Below, piece after piece: positions 8,449 through 16,464 of a stretch of DNA of 36,243 nucleotides; position 1 is the first letter of the stretch, and each line of letters opens with the position of its first letter. Under the pieces are notes generated by a model. The model did no database searches. It saw only the letters and a program-made list of their open reading frames with translations, and was not told the origin of the DNA. The DNA is from DATIHF01 sp035480955. Its GTDB lineage: Bacteria; Patescibacteriota; Microgenomatia; Woykebacterales; RBG-16-39-9b. The stretch spans positions 1 to 36,243 of the forward strand of contig DATIHF010000070.1 of assembly GCA_035480955.1 (NCBI GenBank). The letters are read 5' to 3'. The position numbers and the translations under genes are program-made.

Positions 8449-11400
8449 TGAACGAGATTCGTGATTTTAAAGCATTAAGAATAGCTCTGGCAACAAAAGA
8501 AGATGTGATGAGTTGGTCTCATGGAGAGATCACCAAGCCAGAGACAATCAATTACCGAACCTTCAAACCAGAAAAGGACGGGCTTTTTGATGAGAAAATT
8601 TTTGGTCCGACCAAAGACTGGGAATGCTACTGTGGAAAGTACAAAAGAATCCGTTACCGAGGAGTGATCTGTGACAAATGTGGAGTAGAAGTTACCCAAA
8701 GTAAAGTCCGCCGCGAACGAATGGGTCATTTGAAACTCGCCGCTCCAGTCGCCCACGTTTGGTTTTTCAAAGGTGTTCCAAGCAAACTTTCTCAAATTTT
8801 GGATATTACCCCCCGTTCTCTCGATGCGGTGATTTATTTCGCCGAATATTTGGTTATCTCAGTTGACGAAGAGAAAAGAACTGCAGCACTGGAGAAACTC
8901 GATAAAGAACTAAAAGAGCGCCAAGAGGAAATTCGAACAGATTTTGCTGAGCAGATTAAAGTTTCCGAAAAAGCTTTCAAAGAAGAAACTAAAAAGATGA
9001 ACATGAAAAACAAGGAGCAGCAAGAGCTCATTGTTTCCGAGATTGAGCTAAAATCCAAAGCTAAAACGGCGGCGATTCGAGATGAAGAAGTTGCAGAGCT
9101 CACTCGTTTAGAAAATATTTTCAAAACCTTGTCAGAAAAAATTAAAGGCCTTAACAAACTCTCTCTTCTTTCCGAAGAAGACTTTTACCGTTTCATGGAA
9201 TACGGAATTGAAGATTTCTCCAAAATTGGTATGGGAGCTGAGGCAATTGAGCAGGTTCTAAAAGACCTCGACCTCGCTGAGCTAGCCCAGAAATTACGTG
9301 CTGAAGTACAGACTACAACTGGGCAAAAATTGATCAAAGCAACTAAAAGACTCCGAGTAGTTGAGAGTTTAAGAACAGCCGGGATTGACCCCGCCTCAAT
9401 GATAATGGAAGTTGTACCTGTGATCCCACCGGACTTGAGACCAATGGTCCAGCTTTCTGGTGGTCGTTTTGCAACCAGTGATTTGAACGATCTCTACCGA
9501 AGAGTCATCAACCGCAACAATCGTTTGCGTCGACTCACTGATTTGGGTGCTCCAGAAATAATTTTACGAAACGAAAAAAGAATGCTTCAGGAAGCAGTGG
9601 ACGCACTTATAGATTCCAGTCAAAGACCTAGCTCTCGAGTTGCCCTGGCCAAACCTTTGCGCTCCCTTTCCGACATGTTAAAAGGAAAGCAGGGAAGATT
9701 TCGCCAGAATTTACTCGGAAAAAGAGTTGATTATTCAGGGCGAAGCGTGATCATCGTTGCGCCTGATATTAAATTAAATGAATGCCGAGTGCCAAAAGAA
9801 ATGGCCCTTGAGCTTTTCAAACCTTATGTTCTTCGAGAATTGATTTTCAAAGGCTACGCGCCAAACGTAAAAAGCGCCAAACATGTTTTCGAACGCCGTG
9901 GGGTCGAAGTTTGGGATATTTTAGAGGAAATTACCAAAAATCACCCAGTTTTGCTGAACCGCGCGCCGACTCTGCACCGACTGGGAATTCAAGCTTTCTT
10001 CCCAATTTTGACAGAAGGTTCCGCAATTGGAATTCACCCATCAGTTTGTGCTGGATACGGAGCGGACTTTGATGGAGACCAAATGGCGATTCACGTCCCA
10101 CTTTCCCAACAAGCACAAGAAGAAGCGATCGCGCTGATGATGTCGACCAACAACTTGCTCCGACCTAGCGATGGTGAGCCGATCATGACCCCAAAACACG
10201 ACGTCTTTTTGGGTTGTTATTACTTGACCCAAATGGAGGAAGAGGCAGAAGCAACCAAGAGTTTTGGTGAAACTGACGCGATTCTCGCCCTCGAAGCCGA
10301 AAAGGTTGGTTTGCACGAGCCAATCAACCTTTACTATCAGGGTGAAAAAATCAAAACCACCGTTGGAAGACTCATGTTTAACCAAATCTTACCACCCGAC
10401 ATGCGCTATCTCAACAAAGTCATCAAAGGCGGTCAGCTCAAAGATCTGTTGGCTCGCTGTCTTGCCAAATACGGCAACGTCAGAACAGTTGAACTGATTG
10501 ATGATTTAAAGAGACTCGGTTTCCAATATTCCAGCAAGTCTGGAGTTTCAATCTCGATCTTTGACGCGGTGATTGCGGAAGAGAAAAAGCAACTGATTGC
10601 TAACGCTGATATAAAAGTAGAAGAAATTGACAAAAATTTCCGTCGCGGACTCATCACTGACCTGGAAAGACTCCGACTTTCTGAAGAAATTTGGGCCTCA
10701 TTGACCAACGAGATTGACGAGATAACGTGGAAGAACTTGCCTGAAGGCAATGCTCTGAAAATTCTTCTGGATTCCGGCGCTCGTGGTTCACGAGATCAGA
10801 TCAAACAACTAGCGGGAATGCGTGGTTTGGTGGTTGACCCTCTGGGACGAATTATAGAGCTGCCGACGAAAACTAACTATCGTGAAGGGTTGGAAGTTTA
10901 CGAATACTTTACCTCAACTAGAGGTGCTAGAAAAGGATTGGTCGATAAAGCACTGAAAACTGCTGATGCAGGACACTTGACCCGACGTTTGGTTGACGTC
11001 ACTCATGACGTGCTGGTTCGCGTAGAAGATTGTGGCACCAAAGAAGGAATTACCATCGTCAACGATGAAACAGCCAAGAAATTTGAATCAAAAATTGTCG
11101 GCCGCTACAGTGTCAACGATACCAAAGACGAAAAAGGTAAGACTGCAATCAAGAAAGACACCCTTTTGACCAGCGATCTGCTCTCCGAAGTAGATTTGGA
11201 AAAAATCAAAGAGATTGTCGTTCGTTCAACTCTCACTTGTGAAACAAAGTACGGAATTTGTCAGAAATGTTACGGTTACGATTTGGCCGCGAAAAAACTA
11301 GTTGAGATTGGTGTACCAGTTGGAGTGATCGCCGCTCAGTCAATTGGTGAGCCAGGAACACAATTAACGATGAGGACCTTCCACTTGGGAGGAATCGTTG

Positions 11401-12326
11401 GTTTGGATATTACCCAAGGTTTGCCTCGAGTTGACGAGATTTTTGAAGCACGAACTCCAAAAACAGGGGCAGTGATCACGGAGATTCCTGGAAAAGTGGA
11501 GATAGTTGATGAGGATGATTCTCGCAAAGTTGTTGTTACTGCCGAGGATAAAACCGGAAAAGTCAGCAAAGAATACGTCATCCCTGTTGCGGCAGAACTC
11601 CATGTCAAAGATGGAGAGCTGGTTGCTGCAGGAGACGCACTCACCTCCGGACACCTTGACCTCAAGCTCCTGCTTGAGACCAAAGGTATTAAGGCAGTGC
11701 AGCAATACATCATTTCCGAACTGCAAAAAGTTTATGAATCACAAGGTGCCCCAATCAACGAAAAGCATTTTGAAACAATCGTTCGCAAGATGAGTGAAAA
11801 AGTCAAAATCGAAACTTCAGGAGACACCAGCTTACTCCCTGGAGAACTAGTGGATAAAGTCCGCTTTGCCGACGAGAATGCCAGGATTTTGGCTGCCGGT
11901 GGAGAGCCAGCTACTGCCTCAGTAGTTATCCTCGGCATCACTAGAGCGGCTCTTTACACTGAGTCGGTTTTGTCCGCGGCTTCTTTCCAAGAAACAATCT
12001 CAGTTCTCACTGAAGCAGCAACTTCAGGAAAAGTTGATTATCTTCGAGGACTCAAAGAAAACGTTATCATCGGTAGGTTGATTCCGACTGGAGAACGAGC
12101 GCGCATGAACGTGGCCGGACCAGTTGTTGACGAGGTTGTGGAAGTTAACGAAATCGAAGAGAAAAACGCAGAAGAAATCAAAAAAGAAGCCAAAGCTGTA
12201 GTTGCGAAAGAAAAGGTCGAAGAGTCAGCGAGTCAAGAAGCTCCAGAAGAAGAGCCAAAGGAAGCAGTTGAGGAGATAGCGGAACCAACAGAGGCAGAGC
12301 TAGAGAAGACCGAAAACCCCAGTTAA
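8448..12326 (+). CDS. rpoC: RNA polymerase beta' subunit
   Basis: This is the catalytic large subunit, 1292 residues. The N-terminal zinc site is C60, C62, C75 and C78; a second zinc site uses the Cys of EDCGTKEG and those of TCETKYGICQKC. A charged coiled-coil insertion at about residues 137-235 resembles the one in Actinobacteria. The bridge helix (SGARGSRDQIKQLAGMRG) and trigger loop (LTMRTFHLGG) are canonical, and there is no insertion in the trigger loop. The catalytic loop reads G538-A-D540-F-D542-G-D544: the three Mg-binding Asp are present but the usual first Asn of NADFDGD is Gly. Residues 1234-1292 are an acidic tail. The stop overlaps the convergent cyclophilin gene by 4 bases. Confidence 0.98.
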   Translation: MNEIRDFKALRIALATKEDVMSWSHGEITKPETINYRTFKPEKDGLFDEKIFGPTKDWECYCGKYKRIRYRGVICDKCGVEVTQSKVRRERMGHLKLAAPVAHVWFFKGVPSKLSQILDITPRSLDAVIYFAEYLVISVDEEKRTAALEKLDKELKERQEEIRTDFAEQIKVSEKAFKEETKKMNMKNKEQQELIVSEIELKSKAKTAAIRDEEVAELTRLENIFKTLSEKIKGLNKLSLLSEEDFYRFMEYGIEDFSKIGMGAEAIEQVLKDLDLAELAQKLRAEVQTTTGQKLIKATKRLRVVESLRTAGIDPASMIMEVVPVIPPDLRPMVQLSGGRFATSDLNDLYRRVINRNNRLRRLTDLGAPEIILRNEKRMLQEAVDALIDSSQRPSSRVALAKPLRSLSDMLKGKQGRFRQNLLGKRVDYSGRSVIIVAPDIKLNECRVPKEMALELFKPYVLRELIFKGYAPNVKSAKHVFERRGVEVWDILEEITKNHPVLLNRAPTLHRLGIQAFFPILTEGSAIGIHPSVCAGYGADFDGDQMAIHVPLSQQAQEEAIALMMSTNNLLRPSDGEPIMTPKHDVFLGCYYLTQMEEEAEATKSFGETDAILALEAEKVGLHEPINLYYQGEKIKTTVGRLMFNQILPPDMRYLNKVIKGGQLKDLLARCLAKYGNVRTVELIDDLKRLGFQYSSKSGVSISIFDAVIAEEKKQLIANADIKVEEIDKNFRRGLITDLERLRLSEEIWASLTNEIDEITWKNLPEGNALKILLDSGARGSRDQIKQLAGMRGLVVDPLGRIIELPTKTNYREGLEVYEYFTSTRGARKGLVDKALKTADAGHLTRRLVDVTHDVLVRVEDCGTKEGITIVNDETAKKFESKIVGRYSVNDTKDEKGKTAIKKDTLLTSDLLSEVDLEKIKEIVVRSTLTCETKYGICQKCYGYDLAAKKLVEIGVPVGVIAAQSIGEPGTQLTMRTFHLGGIVGLDITQGLPRVDEIFEARTPKTGAVITEIPGKVEIVDEDDSRKVVVTAEDKTGKVSKEYVIPVAAELHVKDGELVAAGDALTSGHLDLKLLLETKGIKAVQQYIISELQKVYESQGAPINEKHFETIVRKMSEKVKIETSGDTSLLPGELVDKVRFADENARILAAGGEPATASVVILGITRAALYTESVLSAASFQETISVLTEAATSGKVDYLRGLKENVIIGRLIPTGERARMNVAGPVVDEVVEVNEIEEKNAEEIKKEAKAVVAKEKVEESASQEAPEEEPKEAVEEIAEPTEAELEKTENPS

Positions 12327-12973
12327 ATTATCTCAATTTTTTGAATTTCTACTTTATCGATAGGTTTGTCGTTGGTTTTATCTGTGGGGACTTGAGAAAT
12401 TTTATTTACCACGTCCATCCCCTCCACTACTTCACCAAAAATCGTGTGTTTACCATTGAGCCAGGGAGTCTGGGCGACGGTAATAAAAAACTGACTACCG
12501 TTGGTATTCGGTCCGGAATTAGCCATCGCGAGCATTCCCGGTTTGGAAAAAGTCAGACTAGAGTCAAACTCATCCTCAAATTTGTAACCTGGATCTCCAG
12601 TGCCATTGCCCAGTGGGTCGCCGCCTTGGATCATAAAATTAGGAATCACGCGGTGGAAGATCAGACCGTTGTAAAAACCGTCTTTTGATAGGGTGATAAA
12701 GTTGCTCACTGTTTTGGGAGTTTTATCACCAAAAAGAGCGACGGTGAAAGCTCCTTTGTTGGTAGTAAATTTTGCTTTTTTACCCACCAACTCGTTTGCT
12801 GGTAAAGTTGCCGGAGCTGCTGTGTAAGTTTTTTTATCCATAGATTTTTGGTCCTCCTGTTTTTGACTGTCTTGACTAGATAAAGTTTTGTTGCTGTCGC
12901 CGCTTTTGACCAGGACAAATAAGATTGCTGCAGCAATCAGAATAAATATGACAATATAGCTGAGAGTTTTCAT
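12323..12973 (-). CDS. Membrane-anchored cyclophilin-type peptidyl-prolyl isomerase
   Basis: This enzyme catalyses cis-trans isomerisation of Xaa-Pro bonds, here probably outside the cell. The protein has 216 residues. An N-terminal membrane helix or uncleaved signal (residues 3-22) is followed by a Gln/Lys/Asp-rich linker and a cyclophilin domain from about residue 62. Active-site motifs are complete: FHRVIPNFMIQGGDP (catalytic Arg, Phe, Gln), MANSGPNTNGSQFFIT, and WLNGKHTIFG with the cyclosporin-binding Trp. Its TAA shares the palindrome TTAA with the rpoC stop, leaving no space for a terminator between the convergent genes. A TATAAT lies 29 bases upstream of the ATG. Confidence 0.93.
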   Translation of the reverse strand: MKTLSYIVIFILIAAAILFVLVKSGDSNKTLSSQDSQKQEDQKSMDKKTYTAAPATLPANELVGKKAKFTTNKGAFTVALFGDKTPKTVSNFITLSKDGFYNGLIFHRVIPNFMIQGGDPLGNGTGDPGYKFEDEFDSSLTFSKPGMLAMANSGPNTNGSQFFITVAQTPWLNGKHTIFGEVVEGMDVVNKISQVPTDKTNDKPIDKVEIQKIEII

Positions 12974-13002
12974 GAAAGGTTTTCATTGAGGCAGAAGGTT
13001 TA

Positions 13003-13008
13003 ATTATA
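13003..13008 (-). promoter_or_regulatory. -10 box (TATAAT) of the cyclophilin gene
   Basis: A consensus TATAAT on the minus strand lies 29 bases before the ATG at 12973. No good -35 is visible at 16-18 bases, so an activator or a weak promoter is possible. Confidence 0.45.
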
Positions 13009-13047
13009 ACTCGCCAGAGTTACAAGCGCGAGATGTAATCTTCGTGA

Positions 13048-13362
13048 TTATACCAGATTTATTCCATCCCCGGTTTTCAAAGAGTGCTTTTTGATGCTCC
13101 CCTCTGGAAGTTCCAAAGTATGTTTGGCAGCCAAGACAATCGGAGAGAGACTGTATGGTTTGAGGTGAACTAGTTTAACGATCTTGTAATCGGCATCCAA
13201 AAAAACCAGATCAAGCGGGAAGCGGACAAAAAAAGAGTGAACCGCATTGGTAGAGGTCAGTAGTAGGCCGTTAAAGCCTCTAAAGTCTTTCCAAAACATT
13301 ACCCCAACACCTTTTTCCCAAAGGCCATTGGCTACTTTTACTTTTTTGATTTCATGGGCCAT
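13048..13362 (-). CDS. DUF192 family protein
   Basis: A small protein of 104-105 residues with the DUF192 core: a first half ending in AVHSFFVRFPLDLVFLD (usual form HT.FM.fpiDvvFLD), a middle beta region, and the conserved LELPEGSIKK...TGDGI close. Biochemical function is unknown for the family; most members are exported, but no signal peptide is seen here. Two ATGs lie in tandem (13363-13365 and 13360-13362). I chose the second because it is exactly 7 bases from a TATAAT, the spacing used by other leaderless genes in this window; the longer form adds one Met. It is divergent from alkD, with overlapping -10 boxes. Confidence 0.85.
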   Translation of the reverse strand: MAHEIKKVKVANGLWEKGVGVMFWKDFRGFNGLLLTSTNAVHSFFVRFPLDLVFLDADYKIVKLVHLKPYSLSPIVLAAKHTLELPEGSIKKHSLKTGDGINLV

Positions 13363-13369
13363 CATCTAT

Positions 13370-13377
13370 ATTATACT
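13370..13377. promoter_or_regulatory. Overlapping divergent -10 boxes for DUF192 and alkD
   Basis: The minus strand reads TATAAT at 13375-13370 and the plus strand TATACT at 13372-13377, so the two boxes share four base pairs. They lie 7 bases from the second DUF192 ATG and 8 bases from the alkD ATG. Neither strand has a clear -35. Confidence 0.5.
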
Positions 13378-13385
13378 TGGTTGAG

Positions 13386-14093
13386 ATGAATTCGCTAGAT
13401 TTGAAAAAAGAACTCAAAAAACTCTCCTCGGAGAAAAAGGCCAAAGCTTCGGCCTGGTTTTTCAAAACCGGCCTAGGGCAGTATGGAGAAGGAGATCTTT
13501 TCATTGGAGTGACCGTTCCAGAGCAGAGAAAGATTGCCAAAGTCTTCAAAGACCTGCCGTTAGCGGAGGTCGAAAAGCTACTAAAATCCCCGATTCATGA
13601 AGAGCGTTTAGTTTCTCTGCTGATTTTAAACGGACAGTTTGCCAAAGGAAACAAGACGATTAAAAAAGAAATTTACAAGTTTTACTTAGCTAATACACAG
13701 TTTGTTAACAACTGGGATTTGGTTGACTCCTCTGCTAGTTATATTGTCGGGACTTACCTGCTAGATAAACCTCGAGAGATTCTCTACAAATTAGCAAAAT
13801 CCCCAAGTCTTTGGGAAAGAAGAATCTCGATCATTTCCACATTGGCATTTATTGTCAAAGGAGAGTCTAGTGACACGTTAAAAATTGCGGAAGTTTTGCT
13901 AAACGATAAAGAAGACCTTATGCACAAGGCGGTGGGTTGGATGCTGAGGGAAGTTGGAAAAAGAGTCTCTAGAGAGGAATTGGTTAGTTTTTTGAACAAA
14001 CATTACAAAAATATGCCGCGCACGGCTCTCCGTTATGCGATTGAACATTTTCCAGAAGCAGAAAGGCAAAAATATTTGAAAGGAAAAGCTTAG
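13386..14093 (+). CDS. AlkD-like DNA alkylation repair glycosylase
   Basis: AlkD-type HEAT-like repeat proteins excise bulky or positively charged N3- and N7-alkylpurines from DNA. The protein has 235 residues, as usual for the family. Residues matching the Bacillus cereus active site are W110 and D114 in NNWDLVD, the Arg of LWERRISIIS, and the Trp of KAVGWMLREVGKR. An in-frame TTG at 13377 would add three residues, but it overlaps the -10 box TATACT (13372-13377), so the ATG at 13386 is preferred and the mRNA is probably leaderless. The stop overlaps the stop of a small convergent gene by 4 bases. Confidence 0.9.
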   Translation: MNSLDLKKELKKLSSEKKAKASAWFFKTGLGQYGEGDLFIGVTVPEQRKIAKVFKDLPLAEVEKLLKSPIHEERLVSLLILNGQFAKGNKTIKKEIYKFYLANTQFVNNWDLVDSSASYIVGTYLLDKPREILYKLAKSPSLWERRISIISTLAFIVKGESSDTLKIAEVLLNDKEDLMHKAVGWMLREVGKRVSREELVSFLNKHYKNMPRTALRYAIEHFPEAERQKYLKGKA

Positions 14094-14281
14094 ATTGGAG
14101 CGTTGGAGAGGCTAGTGCACCAGTTGATGAAAGGCATGCGGTGCTTTTCGATGGAAAGGTCCGAGAGGGCGATATTTTTCTCAAGTACAAAAGCGGAGAT
14201 TTTAGTCATTGTCGCAGTTAATTCCGGCAAGGCTACATTGGCATTGTGAACGGAAATAAACTGATCAACATTTTCTAACAT
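14090..14281 (-). CDS. Small conserved-looking protein of unknown function (63 residues)
   Basis: I do not recognise this protein. It is 63 residues, mixed helix-forming, with a distinctive C-terminal segment KHRMPFINWCTSLSN and no signal or membrane helix. Reality is supported by context: a promoter TTGCTT-N16-TAGACT ends 8 bases before the ATG, like other genes here; it shares a 4-base stop overlap (TTAG) with convergent alkD; and it fills a gap that would otherwise be empty. It could be a short regulatory or nucleic-acid-binding protein, but nothing proves this. Confidence 0.5.
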   Translation of the reverse strand: MLENVDQFISVHNANVALPELTATMTKISAFVLEKNIALSDLSIEKHRMPFINWCTSLSNAPI

Positions 14282-14289
14282 CTACCTTA

Positions 14290-14317
14290 AGTCTACACCC
14301 GAAAGCTCAATAAGCAA
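14290..14317 (-). promoter_or_regulatory. Promoter TTGCTT-N16-TAGACT (minus strand)
   Basis: The -35 is at 14317-14312 and the -10 at 14295-14290 on the minus strand, 8 bases before the ATG at 14281. It is back-to-back with the promoter of the next plus-strand gene. Confidence 0.5.
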
Positions 14318-14330
14318 GGAAAGCGGCTTT

Positions 14331-14359
14331 TTGCGTAAATCTCCCTAAAGTATTAAACT
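14331..14359 (+). promoter_or_regulatory. Promoter TTGCGT-N17-TAAACT
   Basis: The -35 is at 14331-14336, the exact 17-base spacer follows, and the -10 TAAACT (14354-14359) ends 7 bases before the ATG at 14367. The mRNA is probably leaderless. Confidence 0.55.
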
Positions 14360-14366
14360 TTGCTAA

Positions 14367-14996
14367 ATGAAAATTACTAAATTTCTCCACTCTTGTTTAG
14401 TTGTTGAGGAAAACGATAAAAAGCTATTAATTGATCCTGGGATTTATTCTTACGAAGCTAAGGTAATCGATTATGACGCTCTCGGGAACCTAGACTACAT
14501 ATTGATAACCCATGAACACCCGGATCACTTTCACCCACCTCTTGTTAAAGAACTTCTAGCCAAGTTCCCAGACGCAAAAATTACCACTAATTCTTCAGTT
14601 GTCGAGCTTCTCAAGAAAGAAAACATTGAATCTATCTCTGTTGGAAATGACTTAATTGAGGTTGAGGAGGTAGAGCACGAGCATGTATTTGGAATGACCG
14701 AGATGCCAGAGAATTTTTTATTTAAAATTTTTGGGAAACTGACTCATCCAGGGGATTCGGAACACTATGAACTCGAGACTGACATTCTTGCTCTGCCGGT
14801 ATTAGCTCCTTGGACCAATACTTCACTAGCAGTAGAGAGAGCAGTGAAGCTAAAACCTAAAGTGATAATTCCGATCCATGATTTTCTTTGGACCGAAGAA
14901 GCTAGAGAGTGGATGTACGGACGGTTTGAAACCTATTTTAAAGAAAATGGAATTGATTTCAAAAGCGTTAAGACTGGGGAAGAAATAGAAGTTTAG
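14367..14996 (+). CDS. Metallo-beta-lactamase-fold metal-dependent hydrolase (UlaG-like)
   Basis: A 209-residue single-domain protein of the UlaG/YtkL-type MBL fold. The metal motif HxHxDH is H49-E-H51-P-D53-H54. A further metal ligand set is THPGDSEHY, and the closing His is in IIPIHDF. The N-terminus MKITKFLHSCLVVEENDKK is typical, with the strand of the first beta sheet starting at residue 1, which supports this start. Substrate cannot be read from sequence; relatives include lactonases, phosphodiesterases and N-acyl-phosphatidylethanolamine-type hydrolases. It stands alone with its own promoter. Confidence 0.88.
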   Translation: MKITKFLHSCLVVEENDKKLLIDPGIYSYEAKVIDYDALGNLDYILITHEHPDHFHPPLVKELLAKFPDAKITTNSSVVELLKKENIESISVGNDLIEVEEVEHEHVFGMTEMPENFLFKIFGKLTHPGDSEHYELETDILALPVLAPWTNTSLAVERAVKLKPKVIIPIHDFLWTEEAREWMYGRFETYFKENGIDFKSVKTGEEIEV

Positions 14997-15000
14997 TCCA

Positions 15001-15032
15001 AGAAAAAGAAAAGAGGCTTGCTCAAGGCCTCT
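15001..15032 (-). terminator. Terminator of the minus-strand gene at 15073-15573
   Basis: On the minus strand a stem of AGAGGCCTTG with CAAGCCTCT (one bulge; plus coordinates 15012-15032) is followed by a T-rich run (TTTCTTTTTCT). On the plus strand there is no T-run, so it fits the minus gene only. Confidence 0.65.
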
Positions 15033-15072
15033 GATGAATTTGTTATTACCGAGGAGCTTCGGCCAAAACGTT

Positions 15073-15573
15073 TTAGATGTAGTCGCGGTTAGTTTCGTAA
15101 ATAATCGCGCCAACGACTACGAAGATAATACTGAGGATAAGTGCGAACCAGATCCACAAGTATTCCCAGGCGACGGCTTCTTGTTGACCGATGTCGAGTT
15201 CACGTAGAGTACCGCGTAGGTCGTCCATCGCGACTTGATACTCTGTTGAGCTCTTGTCGAAGGTCTTCACTGTCTGGAGACGCTCGCGAATTGAAAGAAT
15301 CGCAGCGTAAGCGACGGCGAAGTCGTTGTCAACGTTCTGATTGATCTTGGTCCAGTTACCCTGTGTGTAGCCGTGTTTCTCCATACCGGTCTGCACTTTC
15401 TCGAGGAACTGATCCATCTCCTGCGGCTCAGCGGCAACCTGTGCTCGGTTGAGCGGAGCGCCGATTTCGCGGCCGACGGTCAACTGTTTCTGTACACAAC
15501 TGCTTGACCCGATGGCGAAAAGAACGAACAATACGACACCGCTGAAGCTTAGAGCCAGACCAACAAATCTCAA
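15073..15573 (-). CDS. Two-helix membrane/exported protein, G+C-rich, unknown
   Basis: A 166-residue protein I do not recognise. It has an N-terminal signal-anchor helix ending in GSSSC (not a clean lipobox), a helical middle with a Gln/Glu-rich region, and a C-terminal membrane helix (about 139-160) before a short charged end. The core would lie outside the cell between two helices. The start is TTG, fixed by a perfect AGGAGGG site 5 bases before it and a promoter TTGCAA-N17-TAAAAT. Base composition stands out: bases 15421-15480 count 42/60 G+C, against 19/60 at 14401-14460 next door. That suggests transfer or strong codon bias for high expression. LemA-like proteins were considered but motifs do not fit. 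Confidence 0.7.
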   Translation of the reverse strand: MRFVGLALSFSGVVLFVLFAIGSSSCVQKQLTVGREIGAPLNRAQVAAEPQEMDQFLEKVQTGMEKHGYTQGNWTKINQNVDNDFAVAYAAILSIRERLQTVKTFDKSSTEYQVAMDDLRGTLRELDIGQQEAVAWEYLWIWFALILSIIFVVVGAIIYETNRDYI

Positions 15574-15578
15574 GACTA

Positions 15579-15585
15579 CCCTCCT
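15579..15585 (-). promoter_or_regulatory. Strong ribosome binding site AGGAGGG
   Basis: AGGAGGG on the minus strand lies 5 bases before a TTG. It fixes the TTG at 15573-15571 as the start codon. Confidence 0.8.
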
Positions 15586-15607
15586 AGCGAGATTTTAGAC
15601 TTAGGTC

Positions 15608-15636
15608 ATTTTAGCACAAAACCGGGTAAATTGCAA
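15608..15636 (-). promoter_or_regulatory. Promoter TTGCAA-N17-TAAAAT (minus strand)
   Basis: The -35 TTGCAA is at 15636-15631 and the -10 TAAAAT at 15613-15608 on the minus strand, exact 17-base spacer. It gives a leader of about 28 bases with a strong ribosome site. Confidence 0.7.
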
Positions 15637-15672
15637 CCTATAGTCGTTAAATCGAAGAAAAGTTAGAAAGTT

Positions 15673-15678
15673 TATACT
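15673..15678 (+). promoter_or_regulatory. -10 box TATACT of the aldo/keto reductase gene
   Basis: TATACT ends 9 bases before the ATG at 15688, suggesting a near-leaderless mRNA. No good -35 is seen at the usual distance. Confidence 0.45.
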
Positions 15679-15687
15679 GGATTCGTT

Positions 15688-16461
15688 ATGGAATACAAAA
15701 ATCTCACTGAAAAAGAAAAAATTCCTGTCCTTGGTTTAGGGACTTGGAATATGTTCAATCCAGAAATCGTTTCTTATGCACTAGAGAAAGGGATTACTCA
15801 TATTGATACTGCTGAGTTTTACCGGACCGAAAAAATTGTGGCCGAAGGTATTAAAGATTTCGACCGCGGGAAACTTTTCATCACCACCAAAGTCTCTCCC
15901 CACCACCTAGGTTCTGATCAGATACTTTCAGCAGCTGCACGCAGTTTGAAAGAACTGAAAACTGACTATATTGATCTTTACTTGATCCACTGGCCCAACC
16001 CTTTGGCAAATATGAAAAATGCCATGAAAACCTTTGATAAATTAATTGACGAGGGGTTAATTCGTTACGTTGGAGTGTCCAATTTTTCTCCCAAACAATT
16101 TGCCGAAGCCCAAAGCTATACAAAAAACAAAATTGTTTGCAATCAAGTTCACTACAATCTGCTCCATCGCAATCCGGAAAGGGAACTTCTGGATTTCTGT
16201 GTGAAAAATTCGATAATTCTGACGGCCTACACCCCACTCGCAAGTGGGCAGCTGCGAGAGGGAAATTACAAAGTTTTGGATGAAATCGCAGAGAAACACT
16301 CCAAAACATCGATTCAAGTGGCCCTGCGTTGGTTGATACAGCAACCGCAAGTGATCACCATCCCGAAAGCTTCTTCAAAAGAACACTTGGACGAGATACT
16401 CGGTTGTTTAGGTTGGAATTTGGACAAAGAAGACATCAAAAATTTGGACGCAAACTTCTGA
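15688..16461 (+). CDS. Aldo/keto reductase
   Basis: An NAD(P)H-dependent carbonyl reductase of the (beta/alpha)8 AKR superfamily, 257 residues. The catalytic tetrad is complete: D40 and Y45 (HIDTAEFY), K68 (ITTKV) and H101 (LIHWP). The cofactor-pocket motifs GVSNFSPKQ and the C-terminal IPKASS are present. Closest in form to the 2,5-diketogluconate-reductase-like group, which lacks long loops; the natural substrate cannot be read. It stands alone between a minus-strand gene and a membrane protein. It probably supports aldehyde detoxification, an inference from family only. Confidence 0.93.
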   Translation: MEYKNLTEKEKIPVLGLGTWNMFNPEIVSYALEKGITHIDTAEFYRTEKIVAEGIKDFDRGKLFITTKVSPHHLGSDQILSAAARSLKELKTDYIDLYLIHWPNPLANMKNAMKTFDKLIDEGLIRYVGVSNFSPKQFAEAQSYTKNKIVCNQVHYNLLHRNPERELLDFCVKNSIILTAYTPLASGQLREGNYKVLDEIAEKHSKTSIQVALRWLIQQPQVITIPKASSKEHLDEILGCLGWNLDKEDIKNLDANF

Positions 16462-16464
16462 AAG

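Noticed and set aside
15012..15032. Terminator for the plus-strand MBL-fold gene
   Set aside because: No T-run follows on the plus strand; the T-run is on the minus strand.
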